The position numbers were made by a program, and so were the translations under genes. This document shows positions 17,641-27,214 of a stretch of 64,000 nt of DNA, one piece after another; within the stretch, counting starts at the first letter, position 1; every line of letters starts with the position of its first letter. Location of the stretch: positions 4,071,209-4,135,208 of the forward strand of contig NC_011886.1 of assembly GCF_000022025.1 (NCBI RefSeq). The letters are read 5' to 3'. This DNA comes from Pseudarthrobacter chlorophenolicus A6. Lineage in GTDB: Bacteria; Actinomycetota; Actinomycetes; Actinomycetales; Micrococcaceae. Below the pieces are notes generated by a model. That model was not told the origin of the DNA. It did not search any database and saw nothing but the letters and a program-made list of their open reading frames with translations.

Positions 17641-18567
17641 GTGCTAGGGGTACTCGCCGGTTTCTTCGTTGTCTGGTGCATCATCCTGGTGGGCTGGTTC
17701 GTTGGCCGGCAGAAGATCCTGGGTGAGAACGCCCGCCAGGTCCTCAGCTCACTCACCTTCTTCGTGGCCAGCCCGGCCCTGCTGTTCGAGACCCTCAGCA
17801 AGGCCCGGCTGCAGGAAGTGTTCGCTGCTCCGCTGCTGGTGACCGCGGTGGCGGCCATCGCCACGGCTGCCATCTTCTTCACCATCGTCAAGTTCTGGCT
17901 GAAGCGTTCACTGCCCGAATCGCTGATGTCCTCGATGTCGGCATCCCTGGCCAACTCGGCGAATCTTGGTATTCCCATTGCGGTATATGTCCTTGGCGAC
18001 GCCAGTTACGTGGCCCCACTGCTGATCTTCCAGCTGGCGTTCTTCACGCCGATGTTCCTGATGATCCTGGACTCCAGCACCAGCTCGCACCGGACCACTC
18101 CGCTTAGCTTCGTAGTGATGATCCTGCGGAACCCCATGATCGTGGGCTCGGCGCTGGGCCTGATTGTTGCCGGCACGGGTTTCAAGGTGCCCGAGCTGGT
18201 CCTGGAACCCATCCACCTCATTGGCGGTGCCGCCATACCGGCCATGCTGATCGCCTTCGGCATGAGCCTGAACGGAACCCGGCCGCTGCAGGCAGCCGCC
18301 GGACGCCGGGTGGACACCCTGCTGGCGAGCGCCTTCAAGCTGGCGGTCCAGCCGGCCCTTGCTTATGTCTTTGCCCGTTTTGCCCTGGGGATGGACGGCC
18401 ATGCCCTGTTCGCCGTGGTGGTGACGTCCGCCCTGCCCACGGCGCAGAATGTGTTCGTAGCCGCCAGCCGCTACAAGACCGGCCTCACCGTGGCCAAGGA
18501 CACCGTGCTGATCACTACCGTTGTGGCTGTTCCGGCCATGATCGGCGTCGCCTTACTGCTGGCGTGA
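17641..18567 (+). CDS. AEC-family (auxin efflux carrier-like) transporter
   Basis: Ten-segment membrane transporter, 308 aa from a GTG start. Family features: N-terminal VVWCIILVGWFVGR, FFVASPALLFETL near residue 43, the SANLGIPIA motif with Asn-Leu-Gly near 107 in the discontinuous helix, and C-terminal VVVTSALPTAQNVFVAA. Bacterial members export or exchange organic acids such as malate or malonate; substrate here is unknown. It lies between panD and the SolA-like oxidase, with only 21 bases before the latter, so co-transcription with the oxidase is plausible. Confidence 0.85.
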   Translation: MLGVLAGFFVVWCIILVGWFVGRQKILGENARQVLSSLTFFVASPALLFETLSKARLQEVFAAPLLVTAVAAIATAAIFFTIVKFWLKRSLPESLMSSMSASLANSANLGIPIAVYVLGDASYVAPLLIFQLAFFTPMFLMILDSSTSSHRTTPLSFVVMILRNPMIVGSALGLIVAGTGFKVPELVLEPIHLIGGAAIPAMLIAFGMSLNGTRPLQAAAGRRVDTLLASAFKLAVQPALAYVFARFALGMDGHALFAVVVTSALPTAQNVFVAASRYKTGLTVAKDTVLITTVVAVPAMIGVALLLA

Positions 18568-18588
18568 CCCCATGGAAATGGAGAACCT

Positions 18589-19719
18589 GTGACAACAACC
18601 CTTGACACCGTGGTGATCGGCGGCGGCGCCATGGGCTCCGCCGCGGCGTGGGCGCTGTCCCGGCGGGGACGCCAGGTGACCCTGGTGGAGCAGTTCGGGC
18701 CGGGACACACGATCGGGGCGTCGCACGGCACCACACGGAACTTCAACCCCGGCTACCACCGGCCCGAGTACGTCGCCATGGTGGCCGAATCGCTGGACCT
18801 CTGGAACGAGCTGGAACAGGAGAGCGGCCAGACGCTCCTGGCACGGACCGGCATCGTCACGCACGGGCCCGAGCCCATGCTGCCGGACGCCGCGGCCGCA
18901 CTTGCCCAGGCCGGCCTGCGCGCCGAATTCCTGCACCCGGACGAAGCCGGCGAGCGCTGGCGCGGCATTCGGTTCGACCAGCAGGTCCTGTACATGCCCG
19001 ACGGCGGCCAACTCAACCCGGAAGCAGCCCTGCCGGCATTCCAGCGCCTCGCCGCAGCCCGGGGCGCCGACATCCGGCACCACACCAAAGTGGTGTCCTT
19101 CGAGGTGGCGGACGACGGCGTCCGGCTGGGGCTGGAATCGGTTGCCGGCACCGAGATGGTCACCGCTGCGCAGGTTGTGGTGACGGCCGGCGGCTGGACG
19201 GAGAAGCTTCTGGGCGCTGCCGTGGGCGGACGCCTGCGGACGCCGAAGCTCAGGGTGACGCAGGAACAGCCCGCGCATTTCCGGATTACCGATTCCGATG
19301 CGGTGTGGCCGGGCTTCAACCACTACCCGGGCGGCGGGTCACAGTACGCGGGGTGGTACTCCCCGGTCTACGGCATGCACACCCCCGGCGAGGGCATCAA
19401 GGCAGGCTGGCATGGTGTTGGCCCGGTGGTGGATCCAGACCGGCGCAGCTTCGAGCCGGAGCCGCAGCAGCTCGCTGCCCTGCAAACCTACGCGAGGACC
19501 TGGCTGCCCGGCGTGGACGCGGACGCCTTCGAGGCCATCAGCTGCACCTACACCACCACGCCGGACGAGGACTTCATCCTGGACCGGATGGGGCCCGTGG
19601 TGATCGGCGCGGGGTTCTCCGGGCACGGGTTCAAGTTCACTCCCGTGGTGGGCCGGATCCTTGCCGACCTCGCCACGGGCACCCGCCCTGCCCCCGCTAT
19701 CTTCAGCGCCTCCCGCTAG
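18589..19719 (+). CDS. FAD-dependent N-methyl amino acid oxidase (SolA/monomeric sarcosine oxidase family)
   Basis: Oxidatively demethylates N-methyl amino acids such as sarcosine or N-methyltryptophan, giving formaldehyde, peroxide and the free amine. 376 aa, GTG start with GGAG 8 bases upstream. Dinucleotide motif VVIGGGAMGSAAA at 8-20, substrate-pocket GASHGTTRNF near 44-53, and the CTYTTTPDEDF motif near residue 319, whose Cys matches the covalent FAD attachment Cys of the family. Could feed from the betaine pathway at the sarcosine level, but nothing here ties it to that operon. Confidence 0.87.
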   Translation: MTTTLDTVVIGGGAMGSAAAWALSRRGRQVTLVEQFGPGHTIGASHGTTRNFNPGYHRPEYVAMVAESLDLWNELEQESGQTLLARTGIVTHGPEPMLPDAAAALAQAGLRAEFLHPDEAGERWRGIRFDQQVLYMPDGGQLNPEAALPAFQRLAAARGADIRHHTKVVSFEVADDGVRLGLESVAGTEMVTAAQVVVTAGGWTEKLLGAAVGGRLRTPKLRVTQEQPAHFRITDSDAVWPGFNHYPGGGSQYAGWYSPVYGMHTPGEGIKAGWHGVGPVVDPDRRSFEPEPQQLAALQTYARTWLPGVDADAFEAISCTYTTTPDEDFILDRMGPVVIGAGFSGHGFKFTPVVGRILADLATGTRPAPAIFSASR

Positions 19720-19747
19720 CTGAAGCTGCCGGGCTCGCTGGCCCGGA

Positions 19748-21319
19748 TCAGCTGCCGCGGCGGCCGGAATCCTCCACTTCGGCGCGGCCCGGCCCGGCGC
19801 CGGACGCGCCGTCGTCGTTGCCCTCGTGCATGCCGTCGGTTGCATCCTGTTTCGACTCTGCGCCGTGTTCGGAGGCCTGATCCTGCCCCAAGGCAGCATC
19901 CTGCCCGGTTCCGGCGGCCTTCGTCTTGGGCATGGCCAATACCGCCAGGACGGTCAGGAGCCCGGCCACCAGGGCTGCCAGGAAAACGGCGCTGGAGGCG
20001 GCCACCACAGCCTGGCCGTTCCCCTCTCCGCCCGGGTTGCCCGAGTAGATGGCGTTGGCCACGGCCCCGAACACTGCCACACCCAGGGCGCTGCCAATGG
20101 AACGGGCAAACATGTTGGTGCTGGTCACCACGCCACGCTCGTTCCACCGCGCACTGGACTGCGCGGCGATCAGCGTGGGCGTTGCGAGCAGGCCGAGGCC
20201 GAGCCCCACGACGAAGCAGCAGGACGCGATCAGCGCCACGTTGGGCGTGCTGGCCGTCAGCGCCAGGATGAGCAGGCCGGCCACGGTGATGGAGATGCCG
20301 ATCAGTCCGGTGGCCTTGAACCCGATCCGCAGATACAGGCGGCCTGCCTGTGATGCGCTGAGGGGCCAGCCGAGGGTCAGTGCAGCCAGGGCAAGGCCCG
20401 CGACCAGCGGTGAAACGGACAGTGCACCCTCGAGGAAAGTGGGCACGTAGGAGGTCAGGCCAATCATCACCGCACCAACACCGAACGATGCGAGCGCAGT
20501 GGTCACCAGCAGGCGCCGCTGCACCACCCAGGACGGCAGGATGGGTTCCGCTGCCCGCCGTTCCACCAGGATGAAGACCACCAGGAGCACCGCGCCGACG
20601 CCGAAGACGGTAAAGCTCACCGGCGAATCCCACGCCCAGGCCTCGCCGCCCTGCAAAGCACCGAGGATCAGCAGGCCCAAAGAGCCTGCCATCAGAGCCG
20701 CTCCGGCGTAATCCACTGTGTGTTTGGCGCGTTCCACCTTCTCGTCCAGCGTCCGCACCAGCATCCAGCCGGCCAGGATGCACAGCGGGATGTTGACCAG
20801 GAAGATTCCGCGCCAGATGCCCAGCGCCGAGAAGACGCCGCCCAGGCTGGGCCCCACCACGGAGGACACGGCCCACACACTGGCGAGGTACCCCTGGACT
20901 TTGGCGCGCTCCTCCAGCGAGTAGATGTCGCCGGCAATGGTGATGCTGACCGGCAGCACGGCACCGGCACCCAACCCCTGCAGCGCGCGGAAGGCGATCA
21001 GGGAGGGCATGCTCCAGGCCACGCCGCAGAGGACGGAGCCCAACAGGAACAGTCCGATGCCGGTCAGGATGATCGGCTTACGGCCCACCATGTCGGACAG
21101 CTTGCCGTAGATGGGCACGGAGACAGCCTGGGCCAGCAGGTACGCCGAGAACAGCCACGGGAACGACGAGAACCCGCCAACATCGCGGACGATCGACGGG
21201 ACGGCGGTAGCCACGATGGTGGAGTCGATAGCCACCAGTCCGGTGGAAAGCATCAAGGCGATGAGGATGGGGCCGCGCTCCGAGCGGAACCCCACCCCTT
21301 GGGCGCGGGCGGTCTTCAT
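19748..21319 (-). CDS. MFS exporter, DHA2 (EmrB/QacA) family
   Basis: Fourteen-segment drug/proton antiporter of 523 aa. Seen: first helix LMLSTGLVAIDSTIVATAVP with the DHA2-typical Asp-Ser-Thr-Ile, helix 2-3 loop GKLSDMVGRKPII, motif C-like helix 5 VWAVSSVVGPSLGGVFS, and a hydrophilic C-terminal tail of about 60 residues rich in Gln, Asp and Gly. No regulator is adjacent. It converges on the oxidase gene and starts upstream of the glucosidase fusion, both on the minus strand but 63 bases apart. Likely exports drugs or toxic metabolites. Confidence 0.88.
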   Translation of the reverse strand: MKTARAQGVGFRSERGPILIALMLSTGLVAIDSTIVATAVPSIVRDVGGFSSFPWLFSAYLLAQAVSVPIYGKLSDMVGRKPIILTGIGLFLLGSVLCGVAWSMPSLIAFRALQGLGAGAVLPVSITIAGDIYSLEERAKVQGYLASVWAVSSVVGPSLGGVFSALGIWRGIFLVNIPLCILAGWMLVRTLDEKVERAKHTVDYAGAALMAGSLGLLILGALQGGEAWAWDSPVSFTVFGVGAVLLVVFILVERRAAEPILPSWVVQRRLLVTTALASFGVGAVMIGLTSYVPTFLEGALSVSPLVAGLALAALTLGWPLSASQAGRLYLRIGFKATGLIGISITVAGLLILALTASTPNVALIASCCFVVGLGLGLLATPTLIAAQSSARWNERGVVTSTNMFARSIGSALGVAVFGAVANAIYSGNPGGEGNGQAVVAASSAVFLAALVAGLLTVLAVLAMPKTKAAGTGQDAALGQDQASEHGAESKQDATDGMHEGNDDGASGAGPGRAEVEDSGRRGS

Positions 21320-21382
21320 GAGTCTCGATTCGGTTTCTGTATCCCTTGTCCTTCCACTCTAGGTACCCCGGACGAACGCTGC

Positions 21383-24013
21383 CTACCGTCCGGCCTGGTG
21401 CGCATCCAGGAGGCGGGCACAGCGGATGAAGCCCAGATGGGAATACGCCTGCGGGTGGTTGCCCAGATGGGTTTCGGTGCCGGGGTCGTATTCCTCCGGC
21501 AGCAGCCCGGTGGGCCCGAAGAGGTTCACCAACTGGTCGAACAGATCCCACGCTTCATCGATGCGGCCCACGGCGACGTAAGCCTCGATCAGCCAGGTGG
21601 TGCAGATGTGGAAGCCGCCCTCCAGGCCCGGCAGGCCGTCGTCATACCGGTACCGGAAGACCGTGGGCCCCACCCTCAGTTCCCGTTCCACAGCGGTAAC
21701 CGTGTCCAGGAAGCGCTGGTCGGTGACATCCAGCAGGCCGGAAAGACCGATATGCAGGACGGCGGCGTCGAGGTCCGGGCTGTCGTAGGCCACCGTGTAG
21801 GACCTGGCCGATTCGTCCCAGCCCTCCCGCAGGACCTCGTCCCGGATGGTGGCGGCCATCGGGGCCCAGGCAGGGTCAGGTTCCCTGCCGTGGCGGTCAG
21901 CTGTCCGCAGTGCCCTGTCCAGGGTCACCCAGCACATCACCTTGGAGTAGACGTGGTGGCGTGCCGGGCGCCGGGCTTCCCAGATGCCGTGGTCCGGTTC
22001 ATGCCAGCGGGCCAGGACCGCCGAGGCCATCTGGACCAGCAGCTCCCAGTGCCCGTCGGCGAGTGTGCCCTCCTTCAGGCTCAGGGTGTGGATCAGCTCG
22101 GCAACAGGGCCAAAGACGTCCAGCTGGACCTGGTGGTCCGCCGCGTTGCCGATTCTCACCGGGCGGGAACCGGCATAGCCCGGGAGGCTGTCCACCACGG
22201 CTTCCGTGGACAGCGGCGCACCGGTGACGGAGTACAGCGGATGCAGCCACTCGGGGCCCGGCGCATGCTCAAGGATCCGCCCCAGCCAGGCGAGGAAACC
22301 GCTGGCTTCTGCGGTGGATCCCAGGTCCGCCAGGGCGTTGACGGTCATGGACCCGTCCCGCAGCCAGCAGTACCGGTAGTCCCAGTTCCGTGTTCCTCCG
22401 ATGCCCTCCGGCAAGGAGGTGGTGGGGGCGGCGAGGACCGCGCCGGTGGGTTCGTGGACCAGGGCGCGGAGCACCAGGGCCGAGCGCCGAACCAGCGAGG
22501 GTTTCACTGATGGAAGGGAGAGTTTTTGCACCCACTGGCGGGCGTGAAGGGCCACTTCCGCCCGGCGTTCCGTCTCGCCCTGCGGGTCCGCGGGCCGGGG
22601 TTCAGTGTCGCCGCAGCGCAGGTTGAGCACCACTGGCCCGGACTGGAGATTCACCGAGGCCGTGGCCGTGCCGTGCCTGCCGTCAGAGGTAATGCTGAAC
22701 GTCACGCCCGGTGCGAACAGGATGATCGGTTCAGACGTGCCCACCACGTGCAGTTCGTCGCCGCGGGCCTCCATGACGAACGGGGCGTTGGCGTAATCCG
22801 GCCGGGGTGCGAACGTAATCCGGGCAGCGCCGGTTCCGGTCAGTACCCGGACCAAACTGGTGATGCCGTCCGGGGCAGGCTCAAGGTAATCGGTGACTGT
22901 GACGTCCGCCCACCGGGTTTCGACGATCATGGTGCTGTCCACGTAGCGCTGGCCCAGCACCTGTGACGCCTTTGCCGGTTCCACCGAGAAGTGGCCGGCC
23001 GCGTCACCGCCCAGGATGTGGGCGAACACCGATCCTGAATCCGGCAGCGGGTGGCTCATCCAGCAGACCTTGGCGTCCGGTGTCAACAGTGCGGTGGAGG
23101 TGCCGTTGCCGATCATGGTGTGCCGTTCGAGGCCCACGGCGTCCTCGCCGAACAGCCAGGCCCGCCGCAGTTCGAAGAGCAGGGCAAGGACGCGGGCGAA
23201 GGATTCGGGGTCACGGACCCGGTGTGCCGCGGCGGTTTTGCCCCCGCCCACCCGCAGGCCCAGGTCCGGGCCGCGGAGGGTGGCGATGGCCAGTTCGTCG
23301 CTGTCGGCGTCGCCCGCGAACATGGCCGCGCTGGCGCCAAGCCGGGACCGGAGGGTTTCCAGCGCCTCGCCCTTGGACGGTTCCACCACTGACAGGTCCA
23401 GCACCGAGCCGTCCACAATGAAGAAGAGTCCGTGGGCGCGAGCTATCTCCCGGGCAGTTTCGGTCACAGACGCCACGACGTCTGGCGGGGCCGGGCGGGT
23501 GTGGACCGAGACCGCTACCGGTTTGCGTTCAATCCACACGCCGCTCTGGAACCCTACGGCCTCGTTGAGTGCAGCGTTGACCTTCTGCAGGACCGATTCG
23601 GTGGCAAGCGTCTGGGTGTGCGCGAAGCCCATGTCCGACTCCGCGCCGTGCGAACCGATGAGGTGGACCTCCACGGGGAGCCGTGACACTGCCGCCAGGT
23701 CCCTCAGGGAGCGGCCCGAGATGATTGCGGCGTGCGTGCTGGGCAGGGCGGCCAGTGCCCGCAAGGCGATGGCGGCGCTGCCCAGCGGGAGGATCTCGGT
23801 GGAGATGCCTTCGGCGTCGCAAAGGGTGCCGCCGTAATTGCAGGCGACCAGCAGCGCCGGAACACGGGCCAGTACTTTCAGTTCGTCCAGCAGGGCCGGG
23901 GTCAGCCCGCTGTCCGCCGCATCGGCCTGGACGAAGGACCGGAGCACGTCCAGCGGAAGGGACCGGGTGAGCAGGGCGGAATCCGCAACGCTCTGGTTCA
24001 AGGGCGTGGGCAT
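21383..24013 (-). CDS. Fusion of a degenerate trehalose-phosphatase (OtsB) domain with a GH15 glycosidase
   Basis: 876-aa cytosolic protein. Residues ~45-275 are an OtsB-like HAD domain: VPALLVACNYGGTL is motif I, SGRSLRDL near 99 motif II, FAGDADSDELA near 230 motif IV. Motif I is normally DYDGTL; here both catalytic Asp positions are lost (Asn59, Gly61), so the phosphatase should be inactive. Residues ~290-870 are GH15 (glucoamylase/trehalase): NWDYRYCWLRDGSMT, DHGIWEARR near 675 with the general acid Glu, and PEEYDPGTETHLGNHPQA near 840 with the base Glu. Mycobacterial GH15 trehalase suggests trehalose or an alpha-glucan as substrate; the OtsB remnant may bind trehalose 6-phosphate. Confidence 0.88.
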   Translation of the reverse strand: MPTPLNQSVADSALLTRSLPLDVLRSFVQADAADSGLTPALLDELKVLARVPALLVACNYGGTLCDAEGISTEILPLGSAAIALRALAALPSTHAAIISGRSLRDLAAVSRLPVEVHLIGSHGAESDMGFAHTQTLATESVLQKVNAALNEAVGFQSGVWIERKPVAVSVHTRPAPPDVVASVTETAREIARAHGLFFIVDGSVLDLSVVEPSKGEALETLRSRLGASAAMFAGDADSDELAIATLRGPDLGLRVGGGKTAAAHRVRDPESFARVLALLFELRRAWLFGEDAVGLERHTMIGNGTSTALLTPDAKVCWMSHPLPDSGSVFAHILGGDAAGHFSVEPAKASQVLGQRYVDSTMIVETRWADVTVTDYLEPAPDGITSLVRVLTGTGAARITFAPRPDYANAPFVMEARGDELHVVGTSEPIILFAPGVTFSITSDGRHGTATASVNLQSGPVVLNLRCGDTEPRPADPQGETERRAEVALHARQWVQKLSLPSVKPSLVRRSALVLRALVHEPTGAVLAAPTTSLPEGIGGTRNWDYRYCWLRDGSMTVNALADLGSTAEASGFLAWLGRILEHAPGPEWLHPLYSVTGAPLSTEAVVDSLPGYAGSRPVRIGNAADHQVQLDVFGPVAELIHTLSLKEGTLADGHWELLVQMASAVLARWHEPDHGIWEARRPARHHVYSKVMCWVTLDRALRTADRHGREPDPAWAPMAATIRDEVLREGWDESARSYTVAYDSPDLDAAVLHIGLSGLLDVTDQRFLDTVTAVERELRVGPTVFRYRYDDGLPGLEGGFHICTTWLIEAYVAVGRIDEAWDLFDQLVNLFGPTGLLPEEYDPGTETHLGNHPQAYSHLGFIRCARLLDAHQAGR

Positions 24014-24199
24014 CAGGGAACCCCTTCGAGGCAGAACCAGGCCGGGACTGCAGCCGCTGGGTCACCTGCGGACTACCGGTTGGCGCCCCTCCCGAAGATC
24101 CTGGCGGATTCCCGGGGGAGCATTACCCATGGTCATCCCCGGCGGTTTCTCCTGAATATCCCCTTCATTGCGTATGTGTAAAAGTCCGCACCGGGAAGC

Positions 24200-25192
24200 T
24201 CAGACGCGCGCCAGTCCGGCCACCTCGGCCAGCAGTTGCACGGAACGCAGCCGGGCGTCAGTGCCGGTGCTCTGGTGGGCCACGATGAGTTCGTCGGCGT
24301 CAGCGTGCCTGCCGAACCCGTCAAGGTAATCCAGGACGACGTCGGGCGTGCCCACCGCCGAATAGGTCATCATCTGCGAGACGTGCTGGCCCTGCGGGGA
24401 GTCGAGGATCATGTCCGCCTCGTCATCGGTGAATTCCCGGGTCCCGCCGCCGAAGAACAGGGACACGCGGGCGCGTTTGGTGGCCTGCATCATCTCCTGC
24501 GCCTCGGACGCGGAATCGGCGGCGATGACGTTGACGCCGGCGATCACGTGCGGGGCGTCCAGCTGCGCTGAGGGTTTGAATTCGCGGCGGTAGACGGCCA
24601 CCGCGTCCTTGAGCGCATTGGGTGCAAAGTGCGAGGCGAAGGCGTATGGCAGGCCCAGTTGGGCGGCGAGCCGGGCGCCGAACAGGGAGGATCCCAGGAT
24701 GTAGAGCGGGACGTTGGTGCCCTTGCCGGGGGTCGCCTCCACACCCTGGATCCGGGTAGGTCCGGTGAGGTAGCCCTGCAGTTCCAGGACGTCCTGCGGG
24801 AAACTGTCGGCGGACATGGGGTCGCGGCGAAGGGCCCTCATGGTGTTCTGGTCGCTGCCCGGGGCACGGCCGAGGCCCAGGTCGATCCGGCCCGGGTGCA
24901 GTGTTTCCAGGGTGCCGAACTGCTCGGCGATGGTCAGCGGCGAGTGGTTGGGAAGCATCACGCCGCCGGCGCCGAGCCGGATGCTCTCGGTGTGCGCGGC
25001 CACGTGGGCGATCAGCACGCTGGTGGCGGACGAGGCGATGGAGGACATGTTGTGGTGCTCGGCGTACCAGACCCGCCGGTAGCCCAGTTTCTCGGCGCTC
25101 TGCGCCATGGCCACGCTGCCCGCGAAGCTTTCCGCCGGCGTCTGGCCTTTGCCGATGGTTGCCAGGTCAAGGATGGAAAGCGGGAGGGTCAC
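24200..25192 (-). CDS. LLM-class flavin-dependent oxidoreductase (MsnO8 group)
   Basis: Luciferase-like TIM-barrel protein, 330 aa, using FMNH2/F420-type flavin. Characteristic segments: [18 protein letters not shown] at the N terminus, [20 protein letters not shown] near 40-60, [21 protein letters not shown] near 77-98, and [11 protein letters not shown] near 104. This is the group annotated MsnO8, of unknown physiological substrate. It is separate from the three LLM enzymes of the 49-53.5 kb operon and shows no obvious operon partners; the next gene is divergent. Confidence 0.88.
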   Translation of the reverse strand: MTLPLSILDLATIGKGQTPAESFAGSVAMAQSAEKLGYRRVWYAEHHNMSSIASSATSVLIAHVAAHTESIRLGAGGVMLPNHSPLTIAEQFGTLETLHPGRIDLGLGRAPGSDQNTMRALRRDPMSADSFPQDVLELQGYLTGPTRIQGVEATPGKGTNVPLYILGSSLFGARLAAQLGLPYAFASHFAPNALKDAVAVYRREFKPSAQLDAPHVIAGVNVIAADSASEAQEMMQATKRARVSLFFGGGTREFTDDEADMILDSPQGQHVSQMMTYSAVGTPDVVLDYLDGFGRHADADELIVAHQSTGTDARLRSVQLLAEVAGLARV

Positions 25193-25349
25193 GTCGGGTG
25201 CCGGCCTTTCGGAGCGTTGCGTTCGGAATATCGTTGCGTCATCGCGCCCGCCGGAATCGCGGCAGGCACAGAGGGCATAACCATGGCGGCGCCCGGCTTA
25301 TTTCTGTGATCTGCGGAATACCCAGCAGGCTGATGATGTTGCCGCCCCT

Positions 25350-26222
25350 ATGAGCTCAGAGACAACGAACCAGCTGGAACTGTCCGCCACCATCGACCTC
25401 AAGGACCTGGGAACCGTGCAGCGGCTCGGCTTCGGCGCCATGCGCATCGTGGGCGACGGCGTCTGGGGCGAGCCCGCGGACAGGGCCGCCGCCGTGGCCG
25501 TGGTGCGCCGCGCCGTCGAACTCGGCGTCGACTTCATTGACACCGCAGATTCCTATGGCCCGAACATCAGCGAGGAGATCATCGCCGAAGCCCTGCACCC
25601 TTACAAGGACGGACTGAGGATCGCCACGAAGGTGGGATTTACCCGCACCGGGCCCAACAAATGGGTTCCCGTGGGCCGGCCCGAATACCTGCGCCAGCAG
25701 ACGGAACTGAGCCTTCGCAAGCTGAAGGTGGACACCATCGACCTGCTGCAGCTGCACCGGATCGATCCCAAGGTTGACGCCGAGGAGCAGTTCGGCGTGC
25801 TGCGTGAACTCCAGGACGAGGGCAAGGTCCGGGCTCTGGGCCTGTCGCAGGTCAGTGTGGCCGAGCTGGAAGCCGCCGGCAAGCACTTCACGGTTTCCAC
25901 GGTCCAGAACCGCTACAACCTGACCGACCGCAGCTCCGAGGACGTGCTGCGCTACTCCGAGGAAAACGGCATCGGTTTCATTCCGTGGGCCCCGATTTCC
26001 GCGGGCGAACTGGCGCAGCCCGGGGGTTCGCTGGACGAAGCGGCCAAGCGGTTTGGTGCCACGACGTCGCAGGTGGCGCTGGCGTGGCTGCTCCGCCGTT
26101 CCCCCGTCATGATGCCCATCCCCGGCACCGGATCCGTCAGCCACCTCGAGGAGAACATGGCAGCGGCGGGGATCACGCTCGACGACGACACGTACGCTGG
26201 GCTGGAGGCTGCCGGCAAGTAG
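25350..26222 (+). CDS. Aldo/keto reductase
   Basis: NADPH-dependent carbonyl reductase, 290 aa, (beta/alpha)8 fold. Catalytic tetrad visible: Asp and Tyr in DTADSYGPN near residues 57-65, Lys in IATKVGF near 92, and His in LLQLHRID near 132. The C-terminal cofactor segment [16 protein letters not shown] is typical. No strong ribosome binding site precedes the ATG at 25350. The DJ-1-like gene follows 49 bases downstream with its own AGGAG, suggesting a small carbonyl-stress operon. Confidence 0.9.
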   Translation: MSSETTNQLELSATIDLKDLGTVQRLGFGAMRIVGDGVWGEPADRAAAVAVVRRAVELGVDFIDTADSYGPNISEEIIAEALHPYKDGLRIATKVGFTRTGPNKWVPVGRPEYLRQQTELSLRKLKVDTIDLLQLHRIDPKVDAEEQFGVLRELQDEGKVRALGLSQVSVAELEAAGKHFTVSTVQNRYNLTDRSSEDVLRYSEENGIGFIPWAPISAGELAQPGGSLDEAAKRFGATTSQVALAWLLRRSPVMMPIPGTGSVSHLEENMAAAGITLDDDTYAGLEAAGK

Positions 26223-26271
26223 CGGCGGCTTTCCACGCAGCGCCCAGCAACACAACAGGCAGGAGAACAGC

Positions 26272-26970
26272 ATGGCTAACGTTTTGATGGTTGTTTCAGC
26301 GGCCGATTCCCTCACCATGAAGGACGGCAGCGAACACCCCACCGGCTTCTGGGCTGAGGAACTGGTGGTTTCGCACCAGACCCTGGTGGACGCCGGACAC
26401 ACAGTCCACATCGCCACACCCGGCGGCGCCAAGCCCACCGTGGACCAGGTCAGCCTGGCACCGGAGTCCGCCGGCGGCGAGGAACGCGCTGACGGTTTCC
26501 GCGACTACCTGGCCAAGATCGGCGAAGAGCTGTCTCAGCCGCTGGTGCTCTCCGACGTCAGCATCGCTTCCTACGACGCCGTGGTGATGCCCGGCGGGCA
26601 CGGCCCGATGGCCGATCTTTTCAAGGACGCGGACCTGGGCCGCCTGCTGGTGGCCGCGGACAGGGACGGCAAGGTTATCGCCCCGTTCTGCCACGGCCCG
26701 GCGGGCCTGCTCAGCGCAACGGACGACGCCGGGACGTTCACTTTCGCGGGCCGGCGCCTGACGGTCTTCAGCAACGAAGAGGAACTGAACGGCGGCACCG
26801 GCGAAAACACGCCCTGGCTGGTTGAGGATGCGTTGAAGGAGAAGGGCGCGATCGTCAATAACGCCGCTGCCTGGTCCTCGCACGTGGTCCGAGACGGCAA
26901 CCTCATCACCGGCCAGAACCCGCAATCCAGCGAGGACGTGGCAAAGGAAGTCATCAAGGCTCTGGGCTGA
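26272..26970 (+). CDS. DJ-1/PfpI (Hsp31-like) type 1 glutamine amidotransferase domain protein
   Basis: 232 aa with AGGAG 9 bases before ATG. The nucleophile elbow is APFCHGPAGLLSA near residue 140 (Cys in CHG), with the Glu/Asp patch DAVVMPGGHGPMADL near 103 and N-terminal ADSLTMKDGSEHPTGFWAEEL, the Hsp31/glyoxalase III signature. Such proteins hydrate methylglyoxal to lactate or repair glycated amines. Following an aldo/keto reductase, it likely detoxifies reactive aldehydes. A strong terminator follows. Confidence 0.88.
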   Translation: MANVLMVVSAADSLTMKDGSEHPTGFWAEELVVSHQTLVDAGHTVHIATPGGAKPTVDQVSLAPESAGGEERADGFRDYLAKIGEELSQPLVLSDVSIASYDAVVMPGGHGPMADLFKDADLGRLLVAADRDGKVIAPFCHGPAGLLSATDDAGTFTFAGRRLTVFSNEEELNGGTGENTPWLVEDALKEKGAIVNNAAAWSSHVVRDGNLITGQNPQSSEDVAKEVIKALG

Positions 26971-27014
26971 CAGGCTTCCCGGGGCCGCGGCGGGCGGCCT
27001 GACGCCGATTGACT

Positions 27015-27054
27015 GAAGGAGGGGACCAGCTCACAAGAGCTGGTCCCCTCCTTC
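27015..27054 (+). terminator. Strong hairpin after the DJ-1-like gene
   Basis: Perfect 18-base arms (27015-27032 and 27037-27054) around an ACAA loop, beginning GAAGGAGGGGACC. No T tract follows, but the stem is very stable and lies 44 bases past the stop codon. Confidence 0.8.
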
Positions 27055-27214
27055 GGTGCACCCGGATTGTGACCGCAGCGGTCCCCCGGTTAACTGCGGT
27101 TACTCCCCGTATCGCCCGGTTTCGGGGCCTTTGATTCTGCCGGCGGCACTCCCGGATAGTTGCTGCAACGCGCATCATCCGCCGCATCTACTTCGTACCT
27201 CCAAGGAGGAAACC

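Noticed and set aside
20720..22510. A 596-codon plus-strand frame spanning the DHA2 exporter and GH15 genes
   Set aside because: Runs across two genuine minus-strand genes and resembles nothing.
27056..27214. N-terminal extension of the orphan binding protein
   Set aside because: The AAGGAGG and signal peptide fit only ATG 27215; the extension overlaps the upstream terminator region.
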